DNA of 64,000 bases, taken from NCBI RefSeq assembly GCF_019711655.1, contig NZ_JAIGNU010000002.1:1-64000 (forward strand). The letters run 5' to 3'. The notes below the pieces were generated by a model, which had not been told where the DNA came from, did no database searches, and saw only the letters and a program-made list of their open reading frames with translations. Source of the DNA: Qipengyuania mesophila. GTDB lineage: Bacteria; Pseudomonadota; Alphaproteobacteria; Sphingomonadales; Sphingomonadaceae. How positions within the stretch are numbered: position 1 is the first letter of the stretch; the number at the start of each line of letters is the position of its first letter. Of the stretch, positions 43,599-53,838 are shown one piece after another. Made by a program: the position numbers and the translations under genes.

Positions 43599-45434
43599 AT
43601 GCACTTCGACGACCGCCTTGCCACAGTGCTGCGCCTGCGCGCCGCTGGCGAGCGCGCGGCGAAGACCCAGTTCCGCCAGCTGCTCGACCTGCTCGGCGAG
43701 CGGCCGCAGGCGGGCGACCCGGCGCTCAAGGCGGCTGCCTATCTCCGGCTGATCGCACTGGCCGAAGTCATCCCGGTGCCCGAGCGCGCGGCGATTGTCG
43801 GCGAGAACGGCTGGCGCTTCCGCAATCCCGAGCTGGTCCGGTGGTTCGGCGAGGCGCATCCGGCGATTGCCGGTGCGGCGCTCTATCGCGCGCAATTGAC
43901 CGGCGCAGAATGGGCCGAGCTGATCCCGCGCCTGCCGATCCGCGCGCGCGGCTTCCTGCGCCATCGCCGCGACCTGCCCGATGCTGCGGTGCGCGTACTC
44001 GACCGGCTGGGCGTTTCCGATCGCGCCCTGCCCATGCCCCCCAGCCCCGCACGGGCGCCCCGGGGGGCGACCGACGACGAGGTACGGATCGATCCGGACC
44101 CGATCGAGCCGCTGGTGTTGCGCCCGGCGCTCGAGGAAGTTGCGCCTCCGGTCGAGAAAGTCATCCCTTCGGTAGCCGATGTCACGGAGACGGACGCCGA
44201 GGTGGAAACCGCCGCGGAAGACGCACGGTCACCGGAGCACTCGTCGAAGACGTCGCCGCCAACCGGCCAAGCCGCCGGCAAATCCGAGGATATCCGCGCG
44301 CTGGTCGAGCGGATCGAGACTTTCCGCAAGGCCCGCAGCGCGTCGCAAAGCGACGAAGCGCCGACCCTGCCGATGGCGGGGCTCGACGAGGCCTCGCATC
44401 GCAAGCCGCTCGCGGCCTTCAGCTTCGGCACCGGATCCGAAGGCCGGATCGACTGGGCCGAACCCGAAATCGCGCCGATGGTCATCGGCATCGACCTGTC
44501 GCAACACCGTGAGGCCGACCGGCTGGGCGAGGATTTCGCCGCCGCATTCGCCAACCGCCAGCCGGTCCGCGGGGTCCCGGTATCGCTGCGCGGGGCCGAG
44601 GCGATCGAGGGTGACTGGATCGTCGATGCCGCGCCGCGCTTCACCCGCGGCGAAGGGCGCTTCTTCGGCTATGTCGGCCGTTTCCGCCGCGCCGTCGAAC
44701 CGGTCGACGATCGTGCGCAGCGCGGGGCCGACCGGCTGCGCCAGCTGCTCCACGAACTGCGCACGCCGGTCAACGCTATGCAGGGCTATGCCGAAGTCAT
44801 CCAGCAGCAGGTCTTCGGACCGACGCCGCATGAATACCGCGCGCTGGCGGCATCGATCGCCGGCGATTCGGCGCGCATCCTCGCCGGATTCGACGAACTC
44901 GACCGGCTTGCACGGCTCGAAACCGGGGCGCTGGACCTCGATGCGGGGGAAAGCGATTTCGTTGCGATCGTGCGCGGACAGATCGCCCAGCTCCAGACCG
45001 TCCTCGGTCCACGGGTGGCCCGGTTCGAAGCCCGGATCGCCGATCGCGCCGCGCCGCTCGCACTGGCGCAGCACGAGGCCGAGATGCTCGGCTGGCGCAT
45101 CCTGGCGACGCTCGCCGGGGCGACCGGTGCGGGAGAAACCGTGCCGCTGAGCCTGTCGCTGGCGGACGAGCAGGTCGCGCTGCGCATCCAGCTGCCCGCC
45201 CAGCTTGCCGGGGCCGAGGATGTCTTCGCCTCGGATATCCGCTCGGCCGGCAGCACGCTCAGTTCGGGCATCTTCGGCGCGGGTTTCTCGCTTCGCCTCG
45301 CCCGCGCGGAGGCGCGTGCCGCGGGAGGGGAATTGTCGCGTGAGGACAATATGCTGGTGCTGAGCCTGCCGCTATTGACCGGCGCCGAAGCGCTGCCTAG
45401 CCCTGCCGATGCGCCCGATCGCGCGGCCGGTTAG
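43599..45434 (+). CDS. HisKA-type histidine kinase with degenerate ATPase domain
   Basis: A 611-residue protein from MHFDDRLATVLRLRAAGE (GGAG upstream). There are no transmembrane segments. A long Pro/Glu-rich middle region separates an N-terminal helical domain from a PAS-like part. The H-box LLHELRTPVNAMQGYAEVIQQ is intact, but the ATP-binding half is odd: no N-box with NAxKY and no DxGxG motif are seen, only a glycine-rich stretch SGIFGAGFSLRLARAEARAAGG. It could phosphorylate weakly or act as a phosphotransfer or scaffold protein. Its TAG stop is followed in the same frame by a polysaccharide deacetylase. Confidence 0.8.
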   Translation: MHFDDRLATVLRLRAAGERAAKTQFRQLLDLLGERPQAGDPALKAAAYLRLIALAEVIPVPERAAIVGENGWRFRNPELVRWFGEAHPAIAGAALYRAQLTGAEWAELIPRLPIRARGFLRHRRDLPDAAVRVLDRLGVSDRALPMPPSPARAPRGATDDEVRIDPDPIEPLVLRPALEEVAPPVEKVIPSVADVTETDAEVETAAEDARSPEHSSKTSPPTGQAAGKSEDIRALVERIETFRKARSASQSDEAPTLPMAGLDEASHRKPLAAFSFGTGSEGRIDWAEPEIAPMVIGIDLSQHREADRLGEDFAAAFANRQPVRGVPVSLRGAEAIEGDWIVDAAPRFTRGEGRFFGYVGRFRRAVEPVDDRAQRGADRLRQLLHELRTPVNAMQGYAEVIQQQVFGPTPHEYRALAASIAGDSARILAGFDELDRLARLETGALDLDAGESDFVAIVRGQIAQLQTVLGPRVARFEARIADRAAPLALAQHEAEMLGWRILATLAGATGAGETVPLSLSLADEQVALRIQLPAQLAGAEDVFASDIRSAGSTLSSGIFGAGFSLRLARAEARAAGGELSREDNMLVLSLPLLTGAEALPSPADAPDRAAG

Positions 45435-45437
45435 GAC

Positions 45438-46448
45438 ATTCCGACAATCATCTACGCCAACCTCCTCCATCCACCGCACCCTTCGCAAACCGCGCGCTTT
45501 GCCGAAGGTTTCGGCCAGCGCGTCCTGCTGACGGTCGATACGGAGGAGGAGTTCGACTGGGACGGACCGTTCCGCGCCGAGGGTTACGGCCTCAGCCACG
45601 TTCGATCGATTTCGGGCTTCCAGGAATTCTGCGAGGGGATCGGCGTTTCGCCGGTCTACCTGGTCGACTGGCCGATCGCCAACGATCCGCTGGCGCGCGA
45701 GATCATCGGCGATGCGGTGCGCGCGGGCAAGGCCGAGGTGGGCGTCCAGCTGCATCCCTGGGTCAACCCGCCGCACCACGAGCAAGTCAACACCTACAAC
45801 AGTTTCGCCGGCAATCTGCAGGAGGAGCTCGAAGCCTCCAAATTCCGGCGCCTGCGCGACGCGATCGAAGCGGGCTTCGGCGCGGCTCCGCGTATATACC
45901 GCGCCGGACGGTATGGGCTGGGTCCGCATACTGCCCGGTTATTGAGCGAAAGCGGCATCGCGATCGATAGTTCGGTCCGCGCGCGCTACGATTATTCGGA
46001 GGGACACGGGCCAGATTACAGTCGGCATCCGGTGACGCCCTACTGGACCGACCCGGAGCGCAAGCTGCTCGAGCTGCCGCTGACAACCGTGTTCTGGGGT
46101 CTGTTGCGAAGGCAGGGACAACGGCTTTTCCCGCTGACCGCGAAATTTCCGCTGCTCGGCGGACTGCTGTCGCGGCTCGGACTGCTCGAGCGGATCGGAC
46201 TGACCCCTGAAGGCGTGAGCGAGGAAGAGGCTCTGCGCGCCATCGACATCGCGCTCGACGACGATCTGCCGGTGCTGGTGCTGAGCTTCCACAGTCCCTC
46301 GCTCGCCGCGGGACTGACTCCCTATGTTCGCAGCGAGGAGGATCTCGATGCGCTCTACGACTGGCTGCGCACGGTGTTTGCCTATCTCGCCAGTCGCGGG
46401 GTGCGTCCGACCACGATCGAGGAAATCATGTTGGCGGTCGACGCCTAG
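45438..46448 (+). CDS. Polysaccharide deacetylase-like protein without ordinary start codon
   Basis: Conserved sequence begins about 80 bases before the first GTG: RVLLTVDTEEEFDWDGPFRAEGYG with the metal-binding Asp pair, VGVQLHPWVNPPHHEQ with the His-x-x-x-His ligands, and IYRAGRYGLGP. These proteins remove acetyl groups from sugars. The frame is open straight from the histidine kinase TAG (45432-45434), and ATG, GTG and TTG are absent until 45717, where essential residues would already be lost. An ATT (45438) or ATC codon, or readthrough of the TAG, would be needed; the start given is arbitrary. Confidence 0.6.
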   Translation: MPTIIYANLLHPPHPSQTARFAEGFGQRVLLTVDTEEEFDWDGPFRAEGYGLSHVRSISGFQEFCEGIGVSPVYLVDWPIANDPLAREIIGDAVRAGKAEVGVQLHPWVNPPHHEQVNTYNSFAGNLQEELEASKFRRLRDAIEAGFGAAPRIYRAGRYGLGPHTARLLSESGIAIDSSVRARYDYSEGHGPDYSRHPVTPYWTDPERKLLELPLTTVFWGLLRRQGQRLFPLTAKFPLLGGLLSRLGLLERIGLTPEGVSEEEALRAIDIALDDDLPVLVLSFHSPSLAAGLTPYVRSEEDLDALYDWLRTVFAYLASRGVRPTTIEEIMLAVDA

Positions 46449-46505
46449 CGCTTGCAAGCCCACCGCACCGGGGCTAGGCGCGTGCCTTCCGCACGGCGTG
46501 GCTGG

Positions 46506-46582
46506 GGGCCTGTAGCTCAGTTGGTTAGAGCTGGCCGCTCATAACGGCTAGGTCGCGGGTTCGAGTCCTGCCGGGCCCACCA
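46506..46582 (+). tRNA. tRNA with CAT anticodon, probably tRNA-Ile2
   Basis: A 77-base cloverleaf with GGGCCTG/CGGGCCC acceptor, anticodon loop CTCATAA and encoded CCA. The CAT anticodon fits initiator Met, elongator Met or lysidine-modified Ile2; the GGGCCTG acceptor and overall sequence favour Ile2, but this is judged by recall. Confidence 0.85.
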
Positions 46583-46609
46583 AGCCTGGCGTCTTGCGGG
46601 AAACACGGT

Positions 46610-46686
46610 CGGGGAGTGGCGCAGCCTGGTAGCGCACTTGTTTTGGGTACAAGGGGTCGCTGGTTCGAATCCAGTCTCCCCGACCA
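46610..46686 (+). tRNA. tRNA-Pro (TGG)
   Basis: A 77-base cloverleaf beginning CGGGGAG, anticodon loop TTTGGGT giving TGG, T-loop GGTTCGAATCC, encoded CCA. It lies 27 bases after the tRNA-Ile2 gene and probably shares its transcript. Confidence 0.95.
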
Positions 46687-46764
46687 GTTTTTCGGAGTTC
46701 GGGGCCGTCCGCGGGGCGGCACCGGCCGAAAGACTCACAAGCGACAGCGCGTGAGGAGCACCGC

Positions 46765-48090
46765 CTGAACACCTCCGCCGCCCCCACCATCGACAGCCGC
46801 CTGATCTGGGCCATCGCGCTGCCCGCCATGGTCACCAACGTGGCCACCGCGCTGATCGGGATGGGTGACATGTGGATCGTCGGACAGCTGGGCGATGCGC
46901 CGACGCAGGGCGCGGTAGATGTCGGCGCCAAGCTGTTCGCCGCGCTATTCACGGTGATGAACTTCCTCAAGACCGGCACCACCGGCCTCGTCGCGCAGGC
47001 GGGAACGCGGCAGGGCTCGCAGGCGCAGGCCGAAGTCCTGCTGAAAGGACTGGCGGTCGGTTTGTCGATTGCCGCGGCCATGCTTCTCCTGAAGCCCGTT
47101 CTCCTGCCGCTGCTGCTCGATGCGCTGGGAGCCGACGCCCGCGTGCGCACGGCGGCGGTGATCTATGCCGACATCCGCTATTGGAGCGCACCGGCGGTGA
47201 TGGCCAATTTCGCGCTCGTCGGCTTCCTCGTGGGTCGGCGCCAGATGCGCGCGGTGCTGGCGATCGAAGTGGCCTACAATCTGCTCAATGTCGCGCTCGG
47301 CCTGTGGCTCGCCCTCGGCCTCGACTGGGGCATCGCCGGTATCGGCTGGTCGAGTTTCATCGCCGAATTCGCCAAGCTCGCGGTCACCGCCGCACTGATC
47401 CTGCGCATCGCCGGCGGCGATCTAGGCGCTGCGCTGCGCATGCGATCGGGCATCACCTGGCGCGCGCTGGGGCCTTTTCTGGCGGTCAACCGCGACCTCT
47501 TTCTGCGCACCGTAGTGCTGATGGTCGCGATCGCCGCACTGACGCGGCTGGGTGCCGAACGCGGGCCGGTGGTGCTGGCGGCCAACGGGATCGTCTACCA
47601 GATCTTCATCCTCTCCGCGCTCCTGCTCGACGGTTTCGAGAATGCCGCACAGGTGCTCAATGGCGAACGTGCGGGCGCGGAGGATCGCGATGGCTTTCGC
47701 GCCTATGTCGGGGCGATCCTGTGGCGCTGCTTCGGTCTTGCCTGCCTTGTCGCAGTGGCCTTCGCCTTGTTCGGCACGGCAATCACCGACAGTTTCGCCG
47801 CGACGCCCGAAGTGGCGGCGGAGGCGCGGAGGCTGTGGCCATGGATCGTCGCCCTGCCGCTGGCAGGCTTTGCCGGTTTTGTGCTCGACGGGGTCTTCGT
47901 CGGGGCGAGCTGGACGCGCGCACTGCTGCTGTCGATGGCGGGCGCTGTGGCGGGCTACGGCGTGCTGCTATGGCTCACCTGGCCGCTGGGCAATCACGGC
48001 TTGTGGCTCAGCTTCTGCGTCTTCCTGGTGTTGCGCGCGGTGCTGCAGCTGGCGATGATGCCGCGACTCTTGCGGCGATCCTTCGCCTAG
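46765..48090 (+). CDS. MATE family efflux transporter, probable CTG start
   Basis: The 441-residue protein has about twelve transmembrane helices with the MATE layout: LIWAIALPAMVTNVATALIGMGDMWIVGQLG, VGAKLFAALFTVMNFLKTGTTGLVAQAGTRQG, and a second half beginning ALGPFLAVNRDLFLRTVVLMVAIAALT. This is the DinF-like branch. The conserved N-terminus (NTSAAPTIDSRLIW) lies upstream of the first ATG, and GAGGAG stands six bases before a CTG at 46765, so CTG is the likely start codon. MATE pumps expel cationic drugs or, in the DinF branch, other lipophilic substrates. Confidence 0.87.
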   Translation: MNTSAAPTIDSRLIWAIALPAMVTNVATALIGMGDMWIVGQLGDAPTQGAVDVGAKLFAALFTVMNFLKTGTTGLVAQAGTRQGSQAQAEVLLKGLAVGLSIAAAMLLLKPVLLPLLLDALGADARVRTAAVIYADIRYWSAPAVMANFALVGFLVGRRQMRAVLAIEVAYNLLNVALGLWLALGLDWGIAGIGWSSFIAEFAKLAVTAALILRIAGGDLGAALRMRSGITWRALGPFLAVNRDLFLRTVVLMVAIAALTRLGAERGPVVLAANGIVYQIFILSALLLDGFENAAQVLNGERAGAEDRDGFRAYVGAILWRCFGLACLVAVAFALFGTAITDSFAATPEVAAEARRLWPWIVALPLAGFAGFVLDGVFVGASWTRALLLSMAGAVAGYGVLLWLTWPLGNHGLWLSFCVFLVLRAVLQLAMMPRLLRRSFA

Positions 48091-49304
48091 GCGATGGCCT
48101 CGCGCATTTCGCCCTGATCGTCCGCCCCGGTATTGATCGGGGTGACCACGCCGCCCTGCTTCTCGCCGTCGCGGACGGTCCGATTGCGGCCAGCATCCTT
48201 TGCGCGATAGAGAGCGGAATCGGTGCGCGCGAACAGCTTGCCATAGCCTTCGCCCTCGCCGCGCCCGGCAGCACCGAAGCTGGCGGTCAGGCGATGGTCG
48301 TCGGGCATGCCCTTGATCTGCATCTCGGCAAACTTGCGGCGGATACGCTCGGCCATGGTCACCGCGGCTTCCTCGTCGCAGTTCCAGGCGAGAATGCAGA
48401 ATTCCTCGCCGCCGATCCGCCCGGCAATATCGGTATCGCGGATCGTCCCGCGGATCACCTCGCCGAAGCGGGCGATGGCATGGTCTCCGATCTGGTGACC
48501 CCAGACGTCGTTGACCGCCTTGAAATGGTCGATATCGGCGACGACCAGCGAGACGGGCAGATATTCCTGCTTCGCCTTTTCCAGCAATTCGACGACATCC
48601 TGTTCGAAGGCGCGCCGCGTCCGCAGGCCGGTCAATCCATCGATCTCGGCCTGCTCGCGAACCGCTCTGATCTGGTCGTAGACGCAGGCGCCCACCAGCA
48701 CCATGGCCGACATCAGCGAAACGAGCGCTAGCGAGAGGTTGAGAACCGAGTAGTAGACCGACTGGCGATAGACGTCGGCCGCGATGGCCTGCTCGACGAG
48801 CAGAGTCAGGACCGGGCGGATCATGAATTGTGCGCCCATCACCGCGTGCGTGGCGATGATCAACTTGTCGATCGCTTCGCGTCGCTGCGCGCCGAGCAGC
48901 GACATGACGCACACAAGATACATCGAGCCATAGCCGACATTGACGATGATCAGCCGTGGGGCGATATCCGACGTGATAACCACCGCCACGGCCAGCGTGG
49001 TCGCCGCAAGCCCGTAAATGGTCAGCAACACGCCGAGATAGGGCGGCTGACCCGCGCGGCGCGTCAGGCCCCAGATGCCCGACGCGGTGCTCATCGTGTA
49101 GAAAAACTGGGTTATATGAAAGACGTAGGGCGAACCCGTATCGAAGAGATGGGTTATGCCGAAGCCGACCGCAAAGAACAGATAGGAAGCGGCAAAGGCG
49201 AGGACGTAATTCCCCATCCTTCCGCGCCACCACATCACGAGGAAGACCGCGATAAACACGACCGCCATCGTCGGTGTGATCAGTCCCATAATCTGTTCGC
49301 GCAT
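48087..49304 (-). CDS. Membrane diguanylate cyclase (GGDEF)
   Basis: A 405-residue protein with six or seven N-terminal transmembrane segments (residues about 8-215) and a C-terminal GGDEF domain. The active site reads RIGGEEFCIL, a catalytically competent GGEEF variant; DIDHFKAVNDVWGH holds the first metal-binding Asp. No clear RxxD inhibitory site precedes it. It makes cyclic di-GMP, probably in response to a membrane signal. It overlaps the convergent MATE gene by four bases. A tandem PilZ protein is encoded about 2 kb away. Confidence 0.9.
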   Translation of the reverse strand: MREQIMGLITPTMAVVFIAVFLVMWWRGRMGNYVLAFAASYLFFAVGFGITHLFDTGSPYVFHITQFFYTMSTASGIWGLTRRAGQPPYLGVLLTIYGLAATTLAVAVVITSDIAPRLIIVNVGYGSMYLVCVMSLLGAQRREAIDKLIIATHAVMGAQFMIRPVLTLLVEQAIAADVYRQSVYYSVLNLSLALVSLMSAMVLVGACVYDQIRAVREQAEIDGLTGLRTRRAFEQDVVELLEKAKQEYLPVSLVVADIDHFKAVNDVWGHQIGDHAIARFGEVIRGTIRDTDIAGRIGGEEFCILAWNCDEEAAVTMAERIRRKFAEMQIKGMPDDHRLTASFGAAGRGEGEGYGKLFARTDSALYRAKDAGRNRTVRDGEKQGGVVTPINTGADDQGEMREAIA

Positions 49305-49581
49305 GGACTGCCCCCTGCCCTTCCTGCCGTCTTCCGTACACCCCGCCAGTTAAGACTTGGTGTAGGTAAATACCCCAGTCCGGGCGCCATCGGGTTTCCC
49401 AACCCGCTTGTCCAGCCTTTGTTGTAAGAATGCGACAATTCTCTTCGGCACTGAGAGCGTGGGGGAGCTGCACGCCCCGTCGCCGCGCTTGCCCCGCGCG
49501 GAAGGTACGACTATCTGCGCGGCAGACCTTTGCGGGCACTACGCTCGCCCACCCAATCCGAACCCGAAGGACTCCCGCCAG

Positions 49582-51261
<1,680 letters not shown>

Positions 51262-51354
51262 TCCGCGACTAGGGTCGCAAGTCGCCGTGCGGCTTGCGAC
51301 CCCTCGCGGCAAACGCACTTGTAATATCGAACGGCTGGCCGGCGAAGGTTGAGC

Positions 51355-52080
51355 TCAACACGCCAACCTTGCTTGGCCATTTCCCGATGAGTCTCTTGTG
51401 GTTTTACCGCCCTGATCCTGCCGTTGACGGGCAACGATCAGTTCGAGCACGGCCGCATGCAAAGGGCGATCGAACCGCACCCCGGCCTTGTGCCCGCTGT
51501 TCCACACGACGGTGCCCGAAAAGCTCTCGAACTCGGGCAGGGTCACGCCGATCCTGTCCTCGATCACCAATTGTTCGATGCGATGTCTCAGCAGGCAGCC
51601 ATTGGCCGACAAGTTGTATATCTTGACCTTGAGGTCGCGCTGGTATCCCAGCCGCACCGTCGCGTCACACCTCAATTCGCTCCGGGGTTCCCGCCGCCTG
51701 TCGCTCGGCTCGACCTTGACCACCTTCTTCTTCGAAGAGAGTTCCGGCAGGCGGCGGCCGAAAGCGTCGCGGAGTGCGGCGTCGTCGCGCATCTCCGCTA
51801 CCCCCCTTTGAACGAGGCGCAAGAAGCTCTCGAGGCTGAGCTCCCGATCGAAGCGGATGCCGGCCACGCCGGCATCGAACCAGACGACTTCGCCGGGAAT
51901 CCTTTCGTTGTCCGAGAGCACGAGCGTGACGGGAGCCCCTTGCTCGATAGCAGAGCTCTTGCACCGCGCCTTGCAGCCGGAAACCGACAGGTCGAGAAGG
52001 GTCAGCTGGATCGTCGCCCCGGATACCCGAGCGTGGACTTTCTGCTTTGCTGTGGCACGGTGACTAACCCTGCGCTCCAC
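51355..52080 (-). CDS. Tandem PilZ domain protein
   Basis: The 241-residue protein has two PilZ domains. The first starts RATAKQKVHARVSGATIQLTLLDLSVSGCKARC, the second DRRREPRSELRCDATVRLGYQRDLKVKIYNLSANGCLLRH. The second has the complete c-di-GMP motif pair (DRRREPR, then D/NxSxxG as NLSANG), the first is partial (no RxxxR). The start is the GTG at 52080 with GGAG eight bases upstream; the frame opens earlier at a TTG. With the diguanylate cyclase close by, this points to local c-di-GMP signalling. Effector output is unknown. Confidence 0.85.
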   Translation of the reverse strand: MERRVSHRATAKQKVHARVSGATIQLTLLDLSVSGCKARCKSSAIEQGAPVTLVLSDNERIPGEVVWFDAGVAGIRFDRELSLESFLRLVQRGVAEMRDDAALRDAFGRRLPELSSKKKVVKVEPSDRRREPRSELRCDATVRLGYQRDLKVKIYNLSANGCLLRHRIEQLVIEDRIGVTLPEFESFSGTVVWNSGHKAGVRFDRPLHAAVLELIVARQRQDQGGKTTRDSSGNGQARLAC

Positions 52081-52331
52081 TTTCGATCTCCAAACGCACG
52101 CCCAGGCGATCAACGGTAACGCCTAATCTTCTCGAAATCCTTATCAGAACGGCAGTCCGGCTTGCGCGTTAACCACCGCCTTCGCGAGACCAACCGACCC
52201 GCGACCGTTCCGCTTCATTTGACTCCCCCCACCATCCTTTGCGAGACTCAGGGGCAAGGCGCTCGGTCCGCGGGCGCGTTTCCCATGCGGCACACCTTCA
52301 CGCCGCGAACACGAAATCGACAAGGATATCC

Positions 52332-52769
52332 ATGACCACTCCCAGCAGCGGCGACACCGTCACCATCGACTACGTCCTCAAGCGCACCGACGGCCAGGAA
52401 GTCGGCAATACCGCTCAGGTCGGCCCGCAGGACATCACGCTCGGCAACGGGCAGATCTTCCCGCAGATCGAAGAGGCGCTCACCGGCATGAGTGTCGGCG
52501 ACGAACAGAGCATCGCCATCCCCTGCGACAAGGCCTTCGGTCCGCGCAACGAGCAGATGATCATCGATATTCCGCGCGCGAACCTGCCGCCCGAGCCGGC
52601 CCCGCAGCCGGGCATGGCACTGCAGGCACAGTCGCCCGACGGCCAGCCGATGACACTCTACGTCCTCGAGGTCGGCGAAGAATCGATCAAGGCCGATGGC
52701 AACCACCCGCTCGCGGGCGAGGACCTGACCTTCGACATCACCCTGCGCGATATCAAGCAGGCCGCCTGA
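52332..52769 (+). CDS. FKBP-type peptidyl-prolyl isomerase, SlyD-like
   Basis: This 145-residue protein begins MTTPSSGDTVTIDYVLKRTDGQEVGNTAQ and has the SlyD layout: a short FKBP domain with an inserted flap (about residues 60-125) holding IPCDKAFGPRNEQMIIDIPRANLPPEPAPQPG. The His-rich metal tail of E. coli SlyD is absent. AAGGAT precedes the ATG. It catalyses proline isomerisation and acts as a chaperone in the cytoplasm. An acylphosphatase gene follows after 49 bases. Confidence 0.9.
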   Translation: MTTPSSGDTVTIDYVLKRTDGQEVGNTAQVGPQDITLGNGQIFPQIEEALTGMSVGDEQSIAIPCDKAFGPRNEQMIIDIPRANLPPEPAPQPGMALQAQSPDGQPMTLYVLEVGEESIKADGNHPLAGEDLTFDITLRDIKQAA

Positions 52770-52818
52770 TGCGATCTCGGCGGGCGGTCATGCGTTCCGG
52801 CAGATGGCCGCGTAGCGC

Positions 52819-53085
52819 GTGACAGCCCGCCATTGCATCGTCCACGGCCGCGTCCAGGGCGTGTTCTACCGCGACTGGACCGTCACCAGGGCACGCGAAC
52901 TGGGCTTGGCCGGATGGGTGCGCAACCTGCCCGATGGCACGGTCGAGGCATTGCTCGAGGGCGATGCCGAAACGATCGTTCGCATGGTTGCCGCGATGCA
53001 GCAGGGCCCACCGCGTGCCGCGCCGACGCGGATCGAACAGCGCGAGGTAGAACCGCAGGGCCTCGATGGCTTTACCCGGCGCTAG
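52819..53085 (+). CDS. Acylphosphatase
   Basis: A 88-residue small enzyme that hydrolyses carboxyl-phosphate bonds such as those in acetyl phosphate and carbamoyl phosphate. The phosphate-binding loop is VHGRVQGVFYRDW with the catalytic Arg, and the Asn is in GWVRNLPDGTVEALLEG. GTG start. It lies close behind the FKBP gene and overlaps the convergent flavin-oxidase-fold gene by four bases. Confidence 0.93.
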   Translation: MTARHCIVHGRVQGVFYRDWTVTRARELGLAGWVRNLPDGTVEALLEGDAETIVRMVAAMQQGPPRAAPTRIEQREVEPQGLDGFTRR

Positions 53086-53651
53086 GGCGCAATCCATTGC
53101 CCGCCGTCGCGCGTCAGCAGGGCGCGGCGATGGCCGGTATGCGCGAGGCTGAACCAGTCCACTTCCGCCGCCTCGACCAACAGGAGCGCGAAATTCTCGC
53201 GCGCGGGCAGGAGTTCCGCATCATCCGGTTCCACCCCCTCGAATTGCTCGGGCAGGCCCGACGTCGGAGTCTCCGAAACCGCCCCCGGCCCCGCGCCGAG
53301 GTAGCATCGCCGCGCGAAATTGGTGCTGGCAGCCCAGGCGGTGTCGACCGCCGCGCCGGCCCGTTCGATCCGGCCCGCGCCGCGCAGGCGCAATTGGACA
53401 CTGGCGTCCCGATCATAGGCGACCACCGCGACCCGCCGATCCGCGTCGATGGCGGCGACCTTGGGGCTGCGCACGTCGGTATGGAAGCGCAGCGTCCAAC
53501 TCGCGGGATCGAAACCGCGCAGCACCATCACCCGCGCATCGGCATTGGCGGTGGCAACCACGGGCGTATGCATGGGCGAGCGGCGGTCGCTCGCGGCCGT
53601 GGCAAGCCTTGCTGTGATATCGGCGCGCACCTGATCGAGAGTTTCATACAT
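53082..53651 (-). CDS. Pyridoxamine 5'-phosphate oxidase family protein
   Basis: The 189-residue protein has the split-barrel flavin-binding fold: VVATANADARVMVLRGFDPASWTLRFHTDVRSPKVAAIDAD, then VAVVAYDRDASVQLRLRGAG and the C-terminal DWFSLAHTGHRRALLTRDGGQWIAP. The pattern is that of small FMN-dependent oxidases related to pdxH but shorter than true PNP oxidase, so the substrate is uncertain. The ATG at 53651 (MYETLDQVRAD) is the most plausible start. Confidence 0.82.
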   Translation of the reverse strand: MYETLDQVRADITARLATAASDRRSPMHTPVVATANADARVMVLRGFDPASWTLRFHTDVRSPKVAAIDADRRVAVVAYDRDASVQLRLRGAGRIERAGAAVDTAWAASTNFARRCYLGAGPGAVSETPTSGLPEQFEGVEPDDAELLPARENFALLLVEAAEVDWFSLAHTGHRRALLTRDGGQWIAP

Positions 53652-53838
53652 GACGCCCTGCTTGCACAGCCGCTGCCAAGCTGCCAAGCATCAAGATGTT
53701 CAGTCTGAGGCGAGGAAATATGAACGAAAGACCGACAGGCCGGTTCAGATTGGCGTCAGGCCGTTGTGATACAAGTTGCGACATCGACAATAGCCGCGGG
53801 TGGTGGAGCGGCTCCGAACGAAGAGAAGGAAAGGCTCC

